From the NCBI RefSeq assembly GCF_900109655.1, contig NZ_FOAT01000009.1, forward strand, positions 91,799 to 155,798: DNA of 64,000 nt, written 5' to 3'. The notes below the pieces were generated by a model. It saw only the letters and a program-made list of their open reading frames with translations, was not told where the DNA came from and did no database searches. Shown in pieces: positions 8,963-17,500 of this stretch (position 1 is its first letter; each line of letters begins with the position of its first letter). The position numbers were made by a program, and so were the translations under genes. Source of the stretch: Hominimerdicola alba (GTDB lineage Bacteria; Bacillota; Clostridia; Oscillospirales; Ruminococcaceae).

Positions 8963-9013
8963 GGCGCGGCAATAACAAAATCACGAGCGTGGACAATACA
9001 AACGTCTACGCTC
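8963..9013. repeat. Dispersed inverted-repeat element, degenerate copy 3
   Basis: The left terminal arm GGCGCGGCAATA (8963-8974) is identical to copy 1 at 457-468. The internal stem GAGCGTGGAC (8985-8994) with GTCTACGCTC (9004-9013) keeps pairing with one G-T pair. The right terminal arm is not recognisable here. A 78-bp repeat follows, as it does after copy 1. Confidence 0.55.
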
Positions 9014-9047
9014 TTTCTATACGTGTGAAATGACCGCCCGCGGTCAA

Positions 9048-9125
9048 ACAGCGAAGCCACAGCCGACGCAGTCGCTGTTATCCGACAGCTTGACCCGAGG
9101 AACGAGGGGCGAAAGCTCGCAAACT
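9048..9125. repeat. 78-bp dispersed repeat, copy 2
   Basis: Same length and nearly the same sequence as 547-624, including the CAGCGA / TCGCTG arms. Some changes fall in the second hairpin (GACCCGAGG here against GCCCCGAGG), which weakens that stem. Confidence 0.65.
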
Positions 9126-9173
9126 TCCGACCATAGCAAAACCAATGACTATACCGGCAAAGCCCGATTTTAT

Positions 9174-9234
9174 GGGCGGGAGTTTGCTGTTCTATTTACG
9201 GCTTTGATGCCGCGTCGCTTTTGCGCCTTGACCG
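9174..9234. repeat. Inverted copy of the 390-450 block
   Basis: The reverse complement of this stretch resembles 390-450, from CGGTCAAGG through the AAAAGCGACG region to CTCCCGCCC. The block order and orientation relative to the other repeats differ between the two intergenic regions, so the regions are mosaics and not one duplicated segment. The remainder, 9235-9349, holds no gene that I can support. Confidence 0.5.
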
Positions 9235-9349
9235 CGAGGCATATGCCGACGCAGTCGCATAAACCGAGCACTTTTTTCTTTGGCATATTTCTAAGAATTG
9301 CGTTCACCCCGCCCTAAAAAATTTCCCCCAAAAAAATTTCAAAAACACC

Positions 9350-9393
9350 TTGACAAACAACTGCAAATATGTTATCATATGAACAGTGGTTCA
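9350..9393 (+). promoter_or_regulatory. Promoter and ArsR/SmtB-type operator of the metal efflux operon
   Basis: TTGACA (9350-9355), a 17-base spacer and TATCAT (9373-9378) form the promoter. Directly overlapping the transcription start is the inverted repeat TGAACAGTGGTTCA (9380-9393), which keeps the TGAACA-N4-TTCA pattern known for SmtB/ZiaR-family operators. Binding by the ArsR-type protein encoded 53 bases downstream would block initiation until zinc releases it. Confidence 0.8.
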
Positions 9394-9445
9394 GATGTTG
9401 TGATGAACAGTCGATAAAAGAATAAACAGAAAGGCAGTGAAATAG

Positions 9446-9799
9446 ATGAAAGAATCCAAAAATCCCGAATATCTGGCGCTTTCCCAGGAAGATATAGACA
9501 GGCTTGAAAGAGAGACACCATCGGACGAACAGCTTTACGACCTCGCCGAGCTGTATAAGGTATTCGGTGACAGCACGAGGATACGCATACTTTACGCACT
9601 GCTCGAAAGAGAGATGTGTGTCGGGGATATGGCTCAGCTGCTGGGACTAACCCCCACCGCCTGCTCACATCAGCTTAGGGTGCTGAAAAACAGCAAGCTG
9701 GTCAGATTCAGGCGCGACGGCAAGATAATGTTCTATTCGCTGGCTGATGAGCACGTAAGGAGCATACTCGCCCTGGGCATGGAACATATCCTTGAATGA
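9446..9799 (+). CDS. ArsR/SmtB-family zinc-type metal sensor repressor
   Basis: A 117-residue winged-helix repressor. The core has the family pattern YKVFGDSTRIRIL, then the recognition helix region CVGDMAQLLGLTPTACSHQL. The C-terminal helix carries Asp101, His103, His114 and Glu117, exactly the DXH-X10-HXXE arrangement of the alpha-5 zinc site of SmtB/CzrA-type sensors. The cysteine pair of the cadmium/lead alpha-3 site is reduced to a single cysteine (CVG). This points to zinc or cobalt sensing more than to cadmium or arsenite. It is the first gene of the operon, behind a matching operator, so autoregulation is likely. GAAAGGCAG precedes the start. Confidence 0.9.
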   Translation: MKESKNPEYLALSQEDIDRLERETPSDEQLYDLAELYKVFGDSTRIRILYALLEREMCVGDMAQLLGLTPTACSHQLRVLKNSKLVRFRRDGKIMFYSLADEHVRSILALGMEHILE

Positions 9800-9858
9800 C
9801 CAAAAATTCGGACAGATAAAGTAAAAGAACAGCGAACGCAAGAAAGGAGTCCTCAGAA

Positions 9859-10467
9859 ATGAAAAAAAGCTTCTGGGACAACATAGCAGGTGTTTACGAC
9901 CTTTTTGAGAGACTATATAACAGAAAATGCTACGATGGCACTGGAGCGAAAGTCGCTTCATATATCAAAGAGGGCAGCAGAGTTCTGGAATGTGCCTGCG
10001 GGACAGGTTCTATAAGCCGTTTTCTTGCACAGAAAGCAGGCAGACTGACTGCCGCCGACCTTTCGGACGGTATGCTTAGACAGGCGGCAAAGAATCTTCG
10101 CTGGTTCAGGAACGTCAGACTTTGCAAATGCAATATTATGGCGCTGAAATGCAGGGACAACTACTTCGATGCGGTAGTTGCGGGAAATGTGATCCACCTG
10201 CTGGACGAACCATACAAGGCAGTGGACGAACTGCTGAGAGTCTGCAAAAAGGGCGGAAAAATTATAATCCCCACATATATCAACATGAGCAGACGCGACA
10301 GCGAACTGCTGATAAAGCTGTTCAGCTTTGCAGGGGCGCACTTTACAAAGCAGTTCGATGAAGACAGCTACAAACAGTTTTTCATCGACGGCGGTTACAA
10401 GAACGTTGAGTTCGACATGGTGAATGGCAGGATGCCTTGTGCTTTGGCGATAATCACAAAGGAATAA
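9859..10467 (+). CDS. Class I SAM-dependent methyltransferase in the metal efflux operon
   Basis: A 202-residue protein with the Rossmann methyltransferase motif I VLECACGTGSISRFL near residues 43-57, motif II acidic residue in LTAADLSDGM, and a later VVAGNVIHLLDEP segment typical of UbiE-like enzymes. It lies 59 bases after the ArsR-type gene with its own AAAGGAG site and precedes the HMA and ATPase genes. The substrate is unknown. Its place between a metal sensor and a metal pump suggests a link to metal or metalloid stress, but nothing in the sequence proves this; an ArsM role is not supported because no conserved cysteine trio is apparent. Confidence 0.8.
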   Translation: MKKSFWDNIAGVYDLFERLYNRKCYDGTGAKVASYIKEGSRVLECACGTGSISRFLAQKAGRLTAADLSDGMLRQAAKNLRWFRNVRLCKCNIMALKCRDNYFDAVVAGNVIHLLDEPYKAVDELLRVCKKGGKIIIPTYINMSRRDSELLIKLFSFAGAHFTKQFDEDSYKQFFIDGGYKNVEFDMVNGRMPCALAIITKE

Positions 10468-10613
10468 CCGCAGTACCGACTGCATACTCTTCAATAACTT
10501 GCCGCAGACTTCGGCGGGCGGCAGGTGAAATTTCACAAAAGCGCCGATGATAAGTAAGTAAAGCTCACCAATTACGGCGGGCTAAAATAAATATCCCGAA
10601 AGGAATGACTGTT

Positions 10614-10835
10614 ATGAAAAAAGTATACAAACTGATCGATCTGGACTGCGCAAACTGCGCCGCTAAAATGGAAAACTCTATCAAGGATCTGCCCGAGGTG
10701 GAGGACTGCACAGTAAGCTTTCTGACCCAGAAAATGACTCTGCGCGTACCCGACGGCACCGACATGGATGCACTGATGGACAAGGTGGTTAAGCTCTGCA
10801 AAAAAGTTGAGCCCGACTGCCAGATAGTTCTCTGA
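10614..10835 (+). CDS. Stand-alone heavy-metal-associated (HMA) domain protein
   Basis: A 73-residue protein with the metal-binding loop DLDCANCAAKME, matching the CxxC pattern of HMA domains, and a length equal to one ferredoxin-like HMA fold. ATG 10614 is preferred because AAGGA at 10600-10604 is 9 bases upstream; the in-frame ATG at 10605 touches that site. The next gene is a P1B ATPase that lacks an N-terminal HMA domain, so this looks like the detached metal-binding domain of the pump or its metallochaperone. Confidence 0.88.
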   Translation: MKKVYKLIDLDCANCAAKMENSIKDLPEVEDCTVSFLTQKMTLRVPDGTDMDALMDKVVKLCKKVEPDCQIVL

Positions 10836-10887
10836 TACCATATTAATATAAGCCGACAGCTAAGTCATCTAAGAAAGAAGAATCACC

Positions 10888-12741
10888 ATGACCAAAAAGC
10901 AGAAAAATGTTCTGATAAGGATAATCGCGGCGGGTGTGCTGCTGGTAACAGCCGCACTTCTCCCGCTGGAAGAAAAAAGCTTGCTGAGGCTGGCAGCATT
11001 TCTGGTGCCCTATTTTGTTATAGGCTATGATGTGCTGTGGAAGGCTGTGCGCGGGATAATCCATGGGCAGGTCTTTGATGAGAATTTCCTGATGTGCGTG
11101 GCTACCGTGGGAGCGCTTTTTGTTGGCGAATATCCCGAAGCTTCGGCAGTTATGCTGTTTTATCAGACAGGTGAGCTTTTCCAGAGCGTGGCTGTGGGCA
11201 AGTCGAGAAAATCAATATCCGACCTTATGGATATCTGTCCCGAGTACGCTAACGTCGAAAGGGACGGTCAGCTTGAAGAAGTTGACCCCGAGGAAGTTGA
11301 GCTTGACAGCATCATCGTTGTAAAGCCAGGCGAAAAGATACCTCTTGACGGCGTTATAATTGAGGGCAGTTCTTCTGTGGATACCGCTGCGCTGACAGGT
11401 GAAAGCCTGCCACGCTCGGTAAAGGTCGGCGATGATGTTATAAGCGGCTGTATCAATCAGAGCGGTCTGCTGAAAGTGAAAGTTACCAAGGAATACGAGG
11501 ATTCCACCGTTACAAAGATCCTTGAACTGGTGGAAAATTCAGCGACGAAGAAAGCAAAGTCCGAGAATTTCATAACCCGATTTGCGAGGTACTACACGCC
11601 ATCGGTAGTCATCGCGGCTGTATTGCTGGCTGTACTTCCTCCCCTGATACTTGGGGGCGGCTGGGCTGACTGGATACACCGTGCCCTGATATTCTTAGTA
11701 ATTTCCTGCCCCTGTGCGCTGGTAATTTCCGTTCCCCTGAGCTTTTTCGGCGGAATAGGCGGAGCCAGCAAACGCGGAATTCTTGTAAAGGGCGGAAACT
11801 ATCTGGAAGCCCTCGCAAATGCTGAAACTGTTGTGTTTGACAAAACAGGCACGCTTACAAAGGGCAGTTTTGAAGTCACGAAAATACACACCGATTCCAT
11901 GGGCGAGGACGAACTTCTCGACCTTGCCGCCCATGCTGAAAGCTACTCCGACCACCCGATAGCAAGATCGGTATGCGCGAAGTTCGGCAAAGAAGTCGAC
12001 CACAACAGGATAACCTCAAACGAGGAGATATCGGGTCACGGAATACGCGCGGTTATCGACGGCAGAGAAGTATACGCAGGCAATAAAAAGCTGATGGAAC
12101 AGCAGAGTGTCAGCGTACCGGAATGCGGATGCAGGGGCACCATGGTACACGTTGCGGCAGACGGCGGATATGCTGGTCACATCGTTATATCCGATGTGGT
12201 CAAGGAGACCTCTGCAGCGGCAATAAAGAACCTTAAAGAAAACGGCGTTAAGCAGACAGTGATGCTTACGGGCGATGCTGAGTCCACCGCGCAGGAAGTC
12301 GCAAAGGCTCTGGGACTGGATAAGGTGTACGCTGAACTTCTGCCTGCTGACAAGGTGGAAAAAGTTGAGGAACTGCTGAAAGAAAAGCATGAGGGTTCTT
12401 CGCTGGTTTTCGTAGGTGACGGAATAAATGACGCACCCGTTCTCACCCGCGCAGATGTGGGCATAGCCATGGGAAGTCTGGGAAGTGACGCGGCTATCGA
12501 GGCGGCTGATATAGTACTGATGGACGATGACCCCGCTAAGATCTCCCTCGCCATGAAGATCGCAAGAAAGACTGTCCGCATAGTGCGTGAGAACATAGTA
12601 TTCGCCCTTGGCGTAAAAGCGCTGGTGCTTGTACTGGGCGCACTGGGCATAGCGAATATGTGGCTGGCAGTTTTTGCTGATGTGGGAGTATCGGTTATTG
12701 CGATACTCAATGCTATGAGGACGATGAAGATACGTTCGTAA
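10888..12741 (+). CDS. Zinc/cadmium/lead-exporting P1B-2 type ATPase
   Basis: 617 residues. Order: about four N-terminal helices, actuator domain with TGES, the CPC metal-binding motif at residues 274-276, the phosphorylated aspartate Asp318 in DKTGTLTKG, the SDHPIA histidine-proline motif, GDGINDAP, and two last helices. Those last helices carry the pair that marks ZntA-type pumps: a lysine in FALGVKALV and an aspartate in FADVGVSV. The pump would use ATP to expel zinc or similar divalent soft metals. It has no own HMA domain; that is supplied by the preceding gene. The TAA stop lies inside the first decamers of the tandem repeat array that follows. Confidence 0.93.
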   Translation: MTKKQKNVLIRIIAAGVLLVTAALLPLEEKSLLRLAAFLVPYFVIGYDVLWKAVRGIIHGQVFDENFLMCVATVGALFVGEYPEASAVMLFYQTGELFQSVAVGKSRKSISDLMDICPEYANVERDGQLEEVDPEEVELDSIIVVKPGEKIPLDGVIIEGSSSVDTAALTGESLPRSVKVGDDVISGCINQSGLLKVKVTKEYEDSTVTKILELVENSATKKAKSENFITRFARYYTPSVVIAAVLLAVLPPLILGGGWADWIHRALIFLVISCPCALVISVPLSFFGGIGGASKRGILVKGGNYLEALANAETVVFDKTGTLTKGSFEVTKIHTDSMGEDELLDLAAHAESYSDHPIARSVCAKFGKEVDHNRITSNEEISGHGIRAVIDGREVYAGNKKLMEQQSVSVPECGCRGTMVHVAADGGYAGHIVISDVVKETSAAAIKNLKENGVKQTVMLTGDAESTAQEVAKALGLDKVYAELLPADKVEKVEELLKEKHEGSSLVFVGDGINDAPVLTRADVGIAMGSLGSDAAIEAADIVLMDDDPAKISLAMKIARKTVRIVRENIVFALGVKALVLVLGALGIANMWLAVFADVGVSVIAILNAMRTMKIRS

Positions 12742-13160
12742 TTTTTCGAATACGTTCGTATGATTTGGTATAGTTTCGTAAAGATTTGTATGCGCTCGTA
12801 TGATTTGGTATGCGTTCGTAAAGATTCGTATGCGCTCGTATGATTTGGTATGCGTTCGTAAAGATTCGTATGCGCTCGTATGATTTGGTATGCGTTCGTA
12901 AAGATTCGTATACGCTCGTATAATTTGGTATACGTTCGTAAAGATCCGTATGCGCTCATAACATTTGGTATACGTTCGCAAAGATTCGTATGTGCACGTA
13001 TGATTTGGTATACGTTCGCAAAGATCCGTATGCGCTCGTACTATTTGGTATACGTTCGTAAAGATTTGTATGCGCTCGTATGATTTGGTATACGTTCGCA
13101 AAGATCCGTATACGCTCGTATGATTTGGTATGCGTTCGTAAAGATTCGTATGCGCTCGCA
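12731..13160. repeat. 40-bp tandem repeat array, about 10.5 units, built from 10-base blocks
   Basis: From 12731 the sequence falls on a strict 10-base grid in which nearly every block ends in CGTA, GGTA or a one-base variant. Four blocks make a 40-base unit; units begin at 12781, 12821, 12861 and so on to 13141, with a diverged unit at 12741-12780. Neighbouring units at 12821 and 12861 are identical. The first block overlaps the last codons of the ATPase gene. The minus strand contains almost no stop triplets within the array, which creates long accidental frames; I see no ribosome binding site for them. This is not a CRISPR array: there are no unique spacers. Confidence 0.9.
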
Positions 13161-13177
13161 TTTTTTGCGGGCGCATA
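13149..13177 (+). terminator. Hairpin formed by the last repeat half-unit
   Basis: TGCGCTCGCA (13151-13160), the last block of the array, pairs with TGCGGGCGCA (13166-13175) across a T5 loop, with two more A-T pairs at the base. A short T-stretch follows at 13178-13181. It probably ends the metal efflux transcript. Confidence 0.55.
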
Positions 13178-13247
13178 TTTTGTGAGATTCCGATTTATCC
13201 GGCGTTTCACGGCTTTAAAAAAATTTTTTGAAAAAGTATTTCTTTTT

Positions 13248-13274
13248 TGCAACCTTTTGACACTCTCAAACGTG
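13248..13274 (+). promoter_or_regulatory. Candidate ECF-type autoregulated promoter
   Basis: TGCAAC (13248-13253) followed by CTTTT, 17 bases after the AAC core, then CGTG (13271-13274). ECF sigma factors typically recognise an AAC-containing -35 and a CGT-containing -10. The element is 48 bases before the sigma gene, as expected for autoregulation. No good vegetative promoter is seen in the same place. Confidence 0.55.
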
Positions 13275-13321
13275 TTATTGCTGAAAGGACCTTTCAAACA
13301 GAAAAATAAAGGAGACACCCA

Positions 13322-13801
13322 ATGAGACTGACAGCAGAAGAAGCCTACCGTAAATTTGCGGATAATGCCTTTGCCGCGGCGTTCAGTATATGCCGCGACA
13401 AGACTGACGCAGATGACGCGGTACACGACACTTTTATAAAGTACATATCCAAAAATATGGACTACAATGATGAAGAACATATAAAAGCGTGGCTTCTGCG
13501 TACTGCTATCAACCGTGCTAAAGACTTCACACGCTCGTTTGCAAGAAAAAATTCCGTACCGTGGGAGGACTACATGGACGAGCTGGAATTCGCCGCACCT
13601 GAGGACAGCGAGCTTTTTGAGGCAGTGATGAAGCTTCCCGACAAATATCGTATAGTTATACACTTGTTTTACTACGAGGAACAGAGCATCACAGAGATAT
13701 CAAAAACACTGAAACGGCGTGAGGGCACGGTAAAAAGTCAGCTCAGCAGAGGGCGGGCTCTGTTGAAAGAAATGTTGACGGAGGAATGGAACAATGACTA
13801 A
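13322..13801 (+). CDS. ECF-family RNA polymerase sigma factor
   Basis: 159 residues. Sigma region 2 spans about 10-70, with AFSICRDKTDADDAVHDTF and the -10 recognition segment around IKAWLLRTAINRAKD. Region 4 spans about 98-155, with the helix-turn-helix ITEISKTLKRREGTVKSQLSR. Regions 1 and 3 are absent, as in all ECF factors. ATG 13322 has AAAGGAG upstream. The next gene overlaps it by 8 bases and encodes a single-helix membrane protein, the usual partner arrangement. The signal it answers to is not evident. Confidence 0.9.
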   Translation: MRLTAEEAYRKFADNAFAAAFSICRDKTDADDAVHDTFIKYISKNMDYNDEEHIKAWLLRTAINRAKDFTRSFARKNSVPWEDYMDELEFAAPEDSELFEAVMKLPDKYRIVIHLFYYEEQSITEISKTLKRREGTVKSQLSRGRALLKEMLTEEWNND

Positions 13802-14390
13802 CAAGGAAAAATATCAGCGGACATTTTCAGTGCTTCACGCCTCCGAACTTGATTTGGAGGAAACAGCAATGAACAAGAGAAAAGGTATACGTATTTCAAA
13901 GAGAATAACAGCAGTTTGTGCAGCAGCAGCTATCGTAGCAGCTATGAGCGTCGGCGCTTATGCGGCAGATATCGGCGGTATACAGAGAAAAGTGCAGATA
14001 TGGTTCCACGGCGACCAGACCGCTGCGGTGCTGGATATACAGCAGCAGGACAGCATGACCCAATACGAACTTAAATACACCGATGAAAACGGAGAGGAAA
14101 GAGAAGTTCACGGTGGCGGAGTTGCGCTGGATGCTTTCGGAAATGAAACACCTCTTTCCGAAGATGATATCATGGAGCATATCAGCAATCAGGTGGAAGT
14201 ACTCCACAAGGAAGACGGCAGTGTATGGGCATACTACAAGGGCTGCTCCATGGATATTACCGACAAGTTCGATGAGGACGGTTACTGCTATGTTCAGCTG
14301 AAAGACGGCGATGACGTAATATATCTGACTGTTGAACCTGACGGCGGATATTGCACAAGCTCTGACAAGTTTATTACAAGCAATGACTGA
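13794..14390 (+). CDS. Probable anti-sigma factor, single-pass membrane protein
   Basis: 198 residues. A basic cytoplasmic segment of about 38 residues is followed by one hydrophobic helix (about 39-60, ending in VGAYAAD). A hydrophilic acidic domain of about 135 residues outside the membrane completes the protein. The start overlaps the sigma gene by 8 bases and uses GGAGG at 13780-13784. There is no ZAS zinc motif in the N-terminal part, so the call rests on context and topology rather than on a recognised anti-sigma fold. The outer domain could be the sensor. No close family comes to mind. Confidence 0.65.
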   Translation: MTNKEKYQRTFSVLHASELDLEETAMNKRKGIRISKRITAVCAAAAIVAAMSVGAYAADIGGIQRKVQIWFHGDQTAAVLDIQQQDSMTQYELKYTDENGEEREVHGGGVALDAFGNETPLSEDDIMEHISNQVEVLHKEDGSVWAYYKGCSMDITDKFDEDGYCYVQLKDGDDVIYLTVEPDGGYCTSSDKFITSND

Positions 14391-14402
14391 TATATGAAAA
14401 AC

Positions 14403-14439
14403 AACACGGCGGAAAGTTCAACAGACTTTCCGCTGTGTT
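14403..14439 (+). terminator. Terminator of the sigma/anti-sigma operon
   Basis: A 15-bp stem (14403-14417 with 14425-14439, one G-T pair) and a 7-base loop lie 13 bases after the anti-sigma stop. The stem ends in a short T-stretch on the plus strand. Confidence 0.8.
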
Positions 14440-14449
14440 TATGTGAAAA

Positions 14450-14478
14450 AGCGCCCGCATCGAAATGATGCGAGCGCT
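14450..14478 (-). terminator. Terminator of carB
   Basis: AGCGCCCGCATC (14450-14461) pairs with GATGCGAGCGCT (14467-14478) with one mismatch and a 5-base loop. On the minus strand the hairpin is followed by TTTTT, 31 bases after the carB stop. Confidence 0.8.
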
Positions 14479-14508
14479 GTATTTTTTTCTATTGACCGAT
14501 AATCAAAA

Positions 14509-17500
14509 TTATTCGGTGATATCAGCGTGGTGAGCCTGGAGAGACTTAACGCCGAAGTGGGTGTTCTGCTTGATAGCCTTGATACCCTCAGCACTTGCCT
14601 TGGCAGCTGCCATGGTGGTGATGTAAGGTATGCGGTGCTTGATAGCATTCTTTCTGATGTAGCTGTCATCATGAACGCTGGTCTTGCCTGCGGGAGTATT
14701 GATTATCAGCTGTATCTCGCCGTTTGCTATCTCGTCAGCGATGTTGGGTCTGCCCTCGTAGATTTTGAAGATCTTCTTTGCGGGGATACCTGCGTCAACT
14801 ATCATCTCGTAGGTCTTGCCTGTTGCAAGTATCTTGAAGCCAAGATCGTTGAATGCCTTTGCGATCTCAACCAGCTCGGGCTTATCTCTGTCGCATACGC
14901 TGAGAAGAACTGTGCCCTCCTTGGGAAGTGCGGTCTTGGTAGCCTCCTGAGCCTTGTAGTAAGCTTCGCCGAAGCTGGGAGAAATACCCAGAACTTCACC
15001 TGTTGATCTCATCTCAGGTCCGAGAACGGGGTCTACTTCCTGGAACATATTGAAGGGGAATACAGCTTCCTTAACACCGTAGTGACCGATCTTCTTGTCC
15101 TTCAGGGAAGGTACGGGAGAAGGATTGCCTGTCAGCTCGCTTGTGATGATCTCAGTAGCGATCTTTACCATGTTGATGGAGCAAACCTTGGATACCAGCG
15201 GAACTGTTCTCGATGCACGGGGGTTAGCTTCCAGTACGTAAACGGTATCGCCCTCGATAGCGTACTGCATATTCATCAGACCCTTTACGTTCATCTCCAC
15301 AGCTATCTTCTTGGTATATTCCTTGATGGTAGCTACCTGCTTCTCGCTAAGGTTCTTGGAAGGCAGTATGCAAGCGGAGTCACCGGAATGAACACCTGCA
15401 AGCTCGATATGCTCCATAACAGCGGGAACAAAGCAGTGCTCGCCGTCGGATATAGCGTCAGCCTCGCACTCTGTTGCGTGGTTGAGGAAACGGTCTATAA
15501 GTATAGGTCTGTCGGGAGTAACGCCTACTGCGGCAGACATATAAACTCTCATCATCTCGTCGTCATGAACGATCTCCATGCCGCGGCCGCCCAGAACGTA
15601 GGAAGGTCTAACCATTACAGGATAGCCTATGCGGTTTGCGATCTCCAGAGCTTCGTCAACATTGACAGCCATGCCTGCTTCGGGCATGGGGATACCCAGC
15701 TTGTCCATCATTGCGCGGAAGTGATCTCTGTCCTCGGCAAGGTCGATGGTCTCGGGAGTTGTACCCAGTATATTTACGCCGTACTTTTTCAGGTCATTAG
15801 CCAGATTCAGAGGTGTCTGACCGCCGAACTGTGCGATAACGCCTACGGGCTTCTCCTTATCGTGGATAGCCAGAACGTCCTCCAGTGTCAGAGGCTCGAA
15901 GTACAGCTTATCGGAAGTATCATAGTCAGTAGATACTGTCTCGGGGTTGCAGTTTACGATTATGGACTCAAAGCCCAGCTTTTTCAGTGCCAGAGCAGCG
16001 TGTACACAGCAGTAATCGAATTCGATACCCTGACCGATACGGTTAGGACCGCCGCCCAGTATCATGATCTTGGGCTTATCGGTATTAACGGGGCTGTTGT
16101 CCTCAGCAAGGTGATAGGTGGAGTAGTAGTAAGCTGCATCCTTGGTGCCGCTTACGTGAACACCCTCCCAAGCTTCCTTTATACCGAAGCCGATGCGGGC
16201 ATTTCTTATCTCCTCCTCGGTAACTTCAAGGAGAGTGGACAGATATCTGTCGGAGAAACCGTCCAGCTTAGCCTGCTTCAGTACAGCTTCAGCGGGAACA
16301 GCGCCTTTATTCTTCAGCAGAGCTTCTTCCTCATCGACCAGTTCCTTCATCTGCTCGAGGAACCAGTGCTTGATCTTGGTGAGCTCCCATATCTCATCTA
16401 TTGTAGCGCCCTTGCGGAGAGCTTCGTACATAACGAACTGTCTCTCGCTTGTGGGATAGCGCAGTTTTTCCAGCAGTTCTTCCTTGGAAAGATCGTGGAA
16501 GTTCTTTGCAAAGCCCAGACCGTATCTGCCTGTCTCCAGAGAACGGATAGCCTTCTGGAAAGCTTCCTTGTAGGTCTTGCCTATGCTCATGACCTCACCG
16601 ACAGCTCTCATCTGAGTGCCCAGCTTGTCCTCAGCGCCCTTGAACTTCTCGAATGCCCATCTAGCGAACTTGATAACTACATAGTCTCCGTCGGGAACAT
16701 ACTTGTCAAGAGTTCCGTACTTGCCGCAGGGTATCTCGTCAAGAGTAAGACCGCAGGCAAGCATAGCGGAAACCAGTGCTATCGGGAAACCTGTAGCCTT
16801 TGAAGCCAGTGCGGAAGAACGTGAAGTTCTGGGGTTGATCTCGATAACAACTATTCTGCCGTCAACGGGGTTTCTTGCGAACTGGCAGTTGCATCCGCCG
16901 ATAACTTCGATGCTCTCGATAATGCGGTAGGACATATCCTGGAGTTCCTTCTGAACGTCCTCAGGGATAGTCAGCATAGGTGCGGAGCAGAAGGAGTCAC
17001 CTGTATGCACGCCAATGGGGTCGATGTTCTCGATGAAGCAAACGGTTATCTTGTTGTTTGCGGCATCTCTTACAACTTCCAGCTCAAGTTCTTCCCAGCC
17101 GAAGATACATTCTTCAACAAGCACCTGACCAACGAGAGAAGCCTGAAGACCTCTTGCGCATACAACTTTGAGTTCATCAACGTTGTATACCATACCGCCG
17201 CCTGCGCCGCCCATGGTATAAGCAGGACGAAGAACTACGGGGTATTTCAGTTCCTCAGCTATCTTTACAGCCTCTTCAACAGTATAAGCCACCTGGCTCT
17301 TGGGCATACCGATACCCAGCTCGCTCATAGCATTCTTGAACTCGATCCTGTCCTCGCCGCGCTCGATAGCATCTACCTGAACGCCGATGACCTGTACGCC
17401 GTACTTTTTCAGCACGCCTGCCTTGTCAAGCTCGGAACAGAGGTTAAGACCTGACTGACCGCCAAGGTTAGGCAGAAGTGCATCGGGGCGCTCCTTATCG

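Noticed and set aside
12177..12959. Minus-strand open frame with Tyr/Arg/Thr repeats running into the 3' part of the ATPase gene
   Set aside because: The openness comes from the stop-free tandem repeat plus antisense of the ATPase gene; no ribosome binding site or promoter supports it. Kept only as a low-interest finding.
12731..13160. CRISPR array
   Set aside because: The units follow each other without unique spacers and vary by point changes; no cas genes are near.
15082..16803. 573-codon plus-strand open frame opposite carB
   Set aside because: It lies wholly antisense to the certain carB gene, has no ribosome site, and its cysteine/histidine/serine-rich product looks like reversed codon bias.
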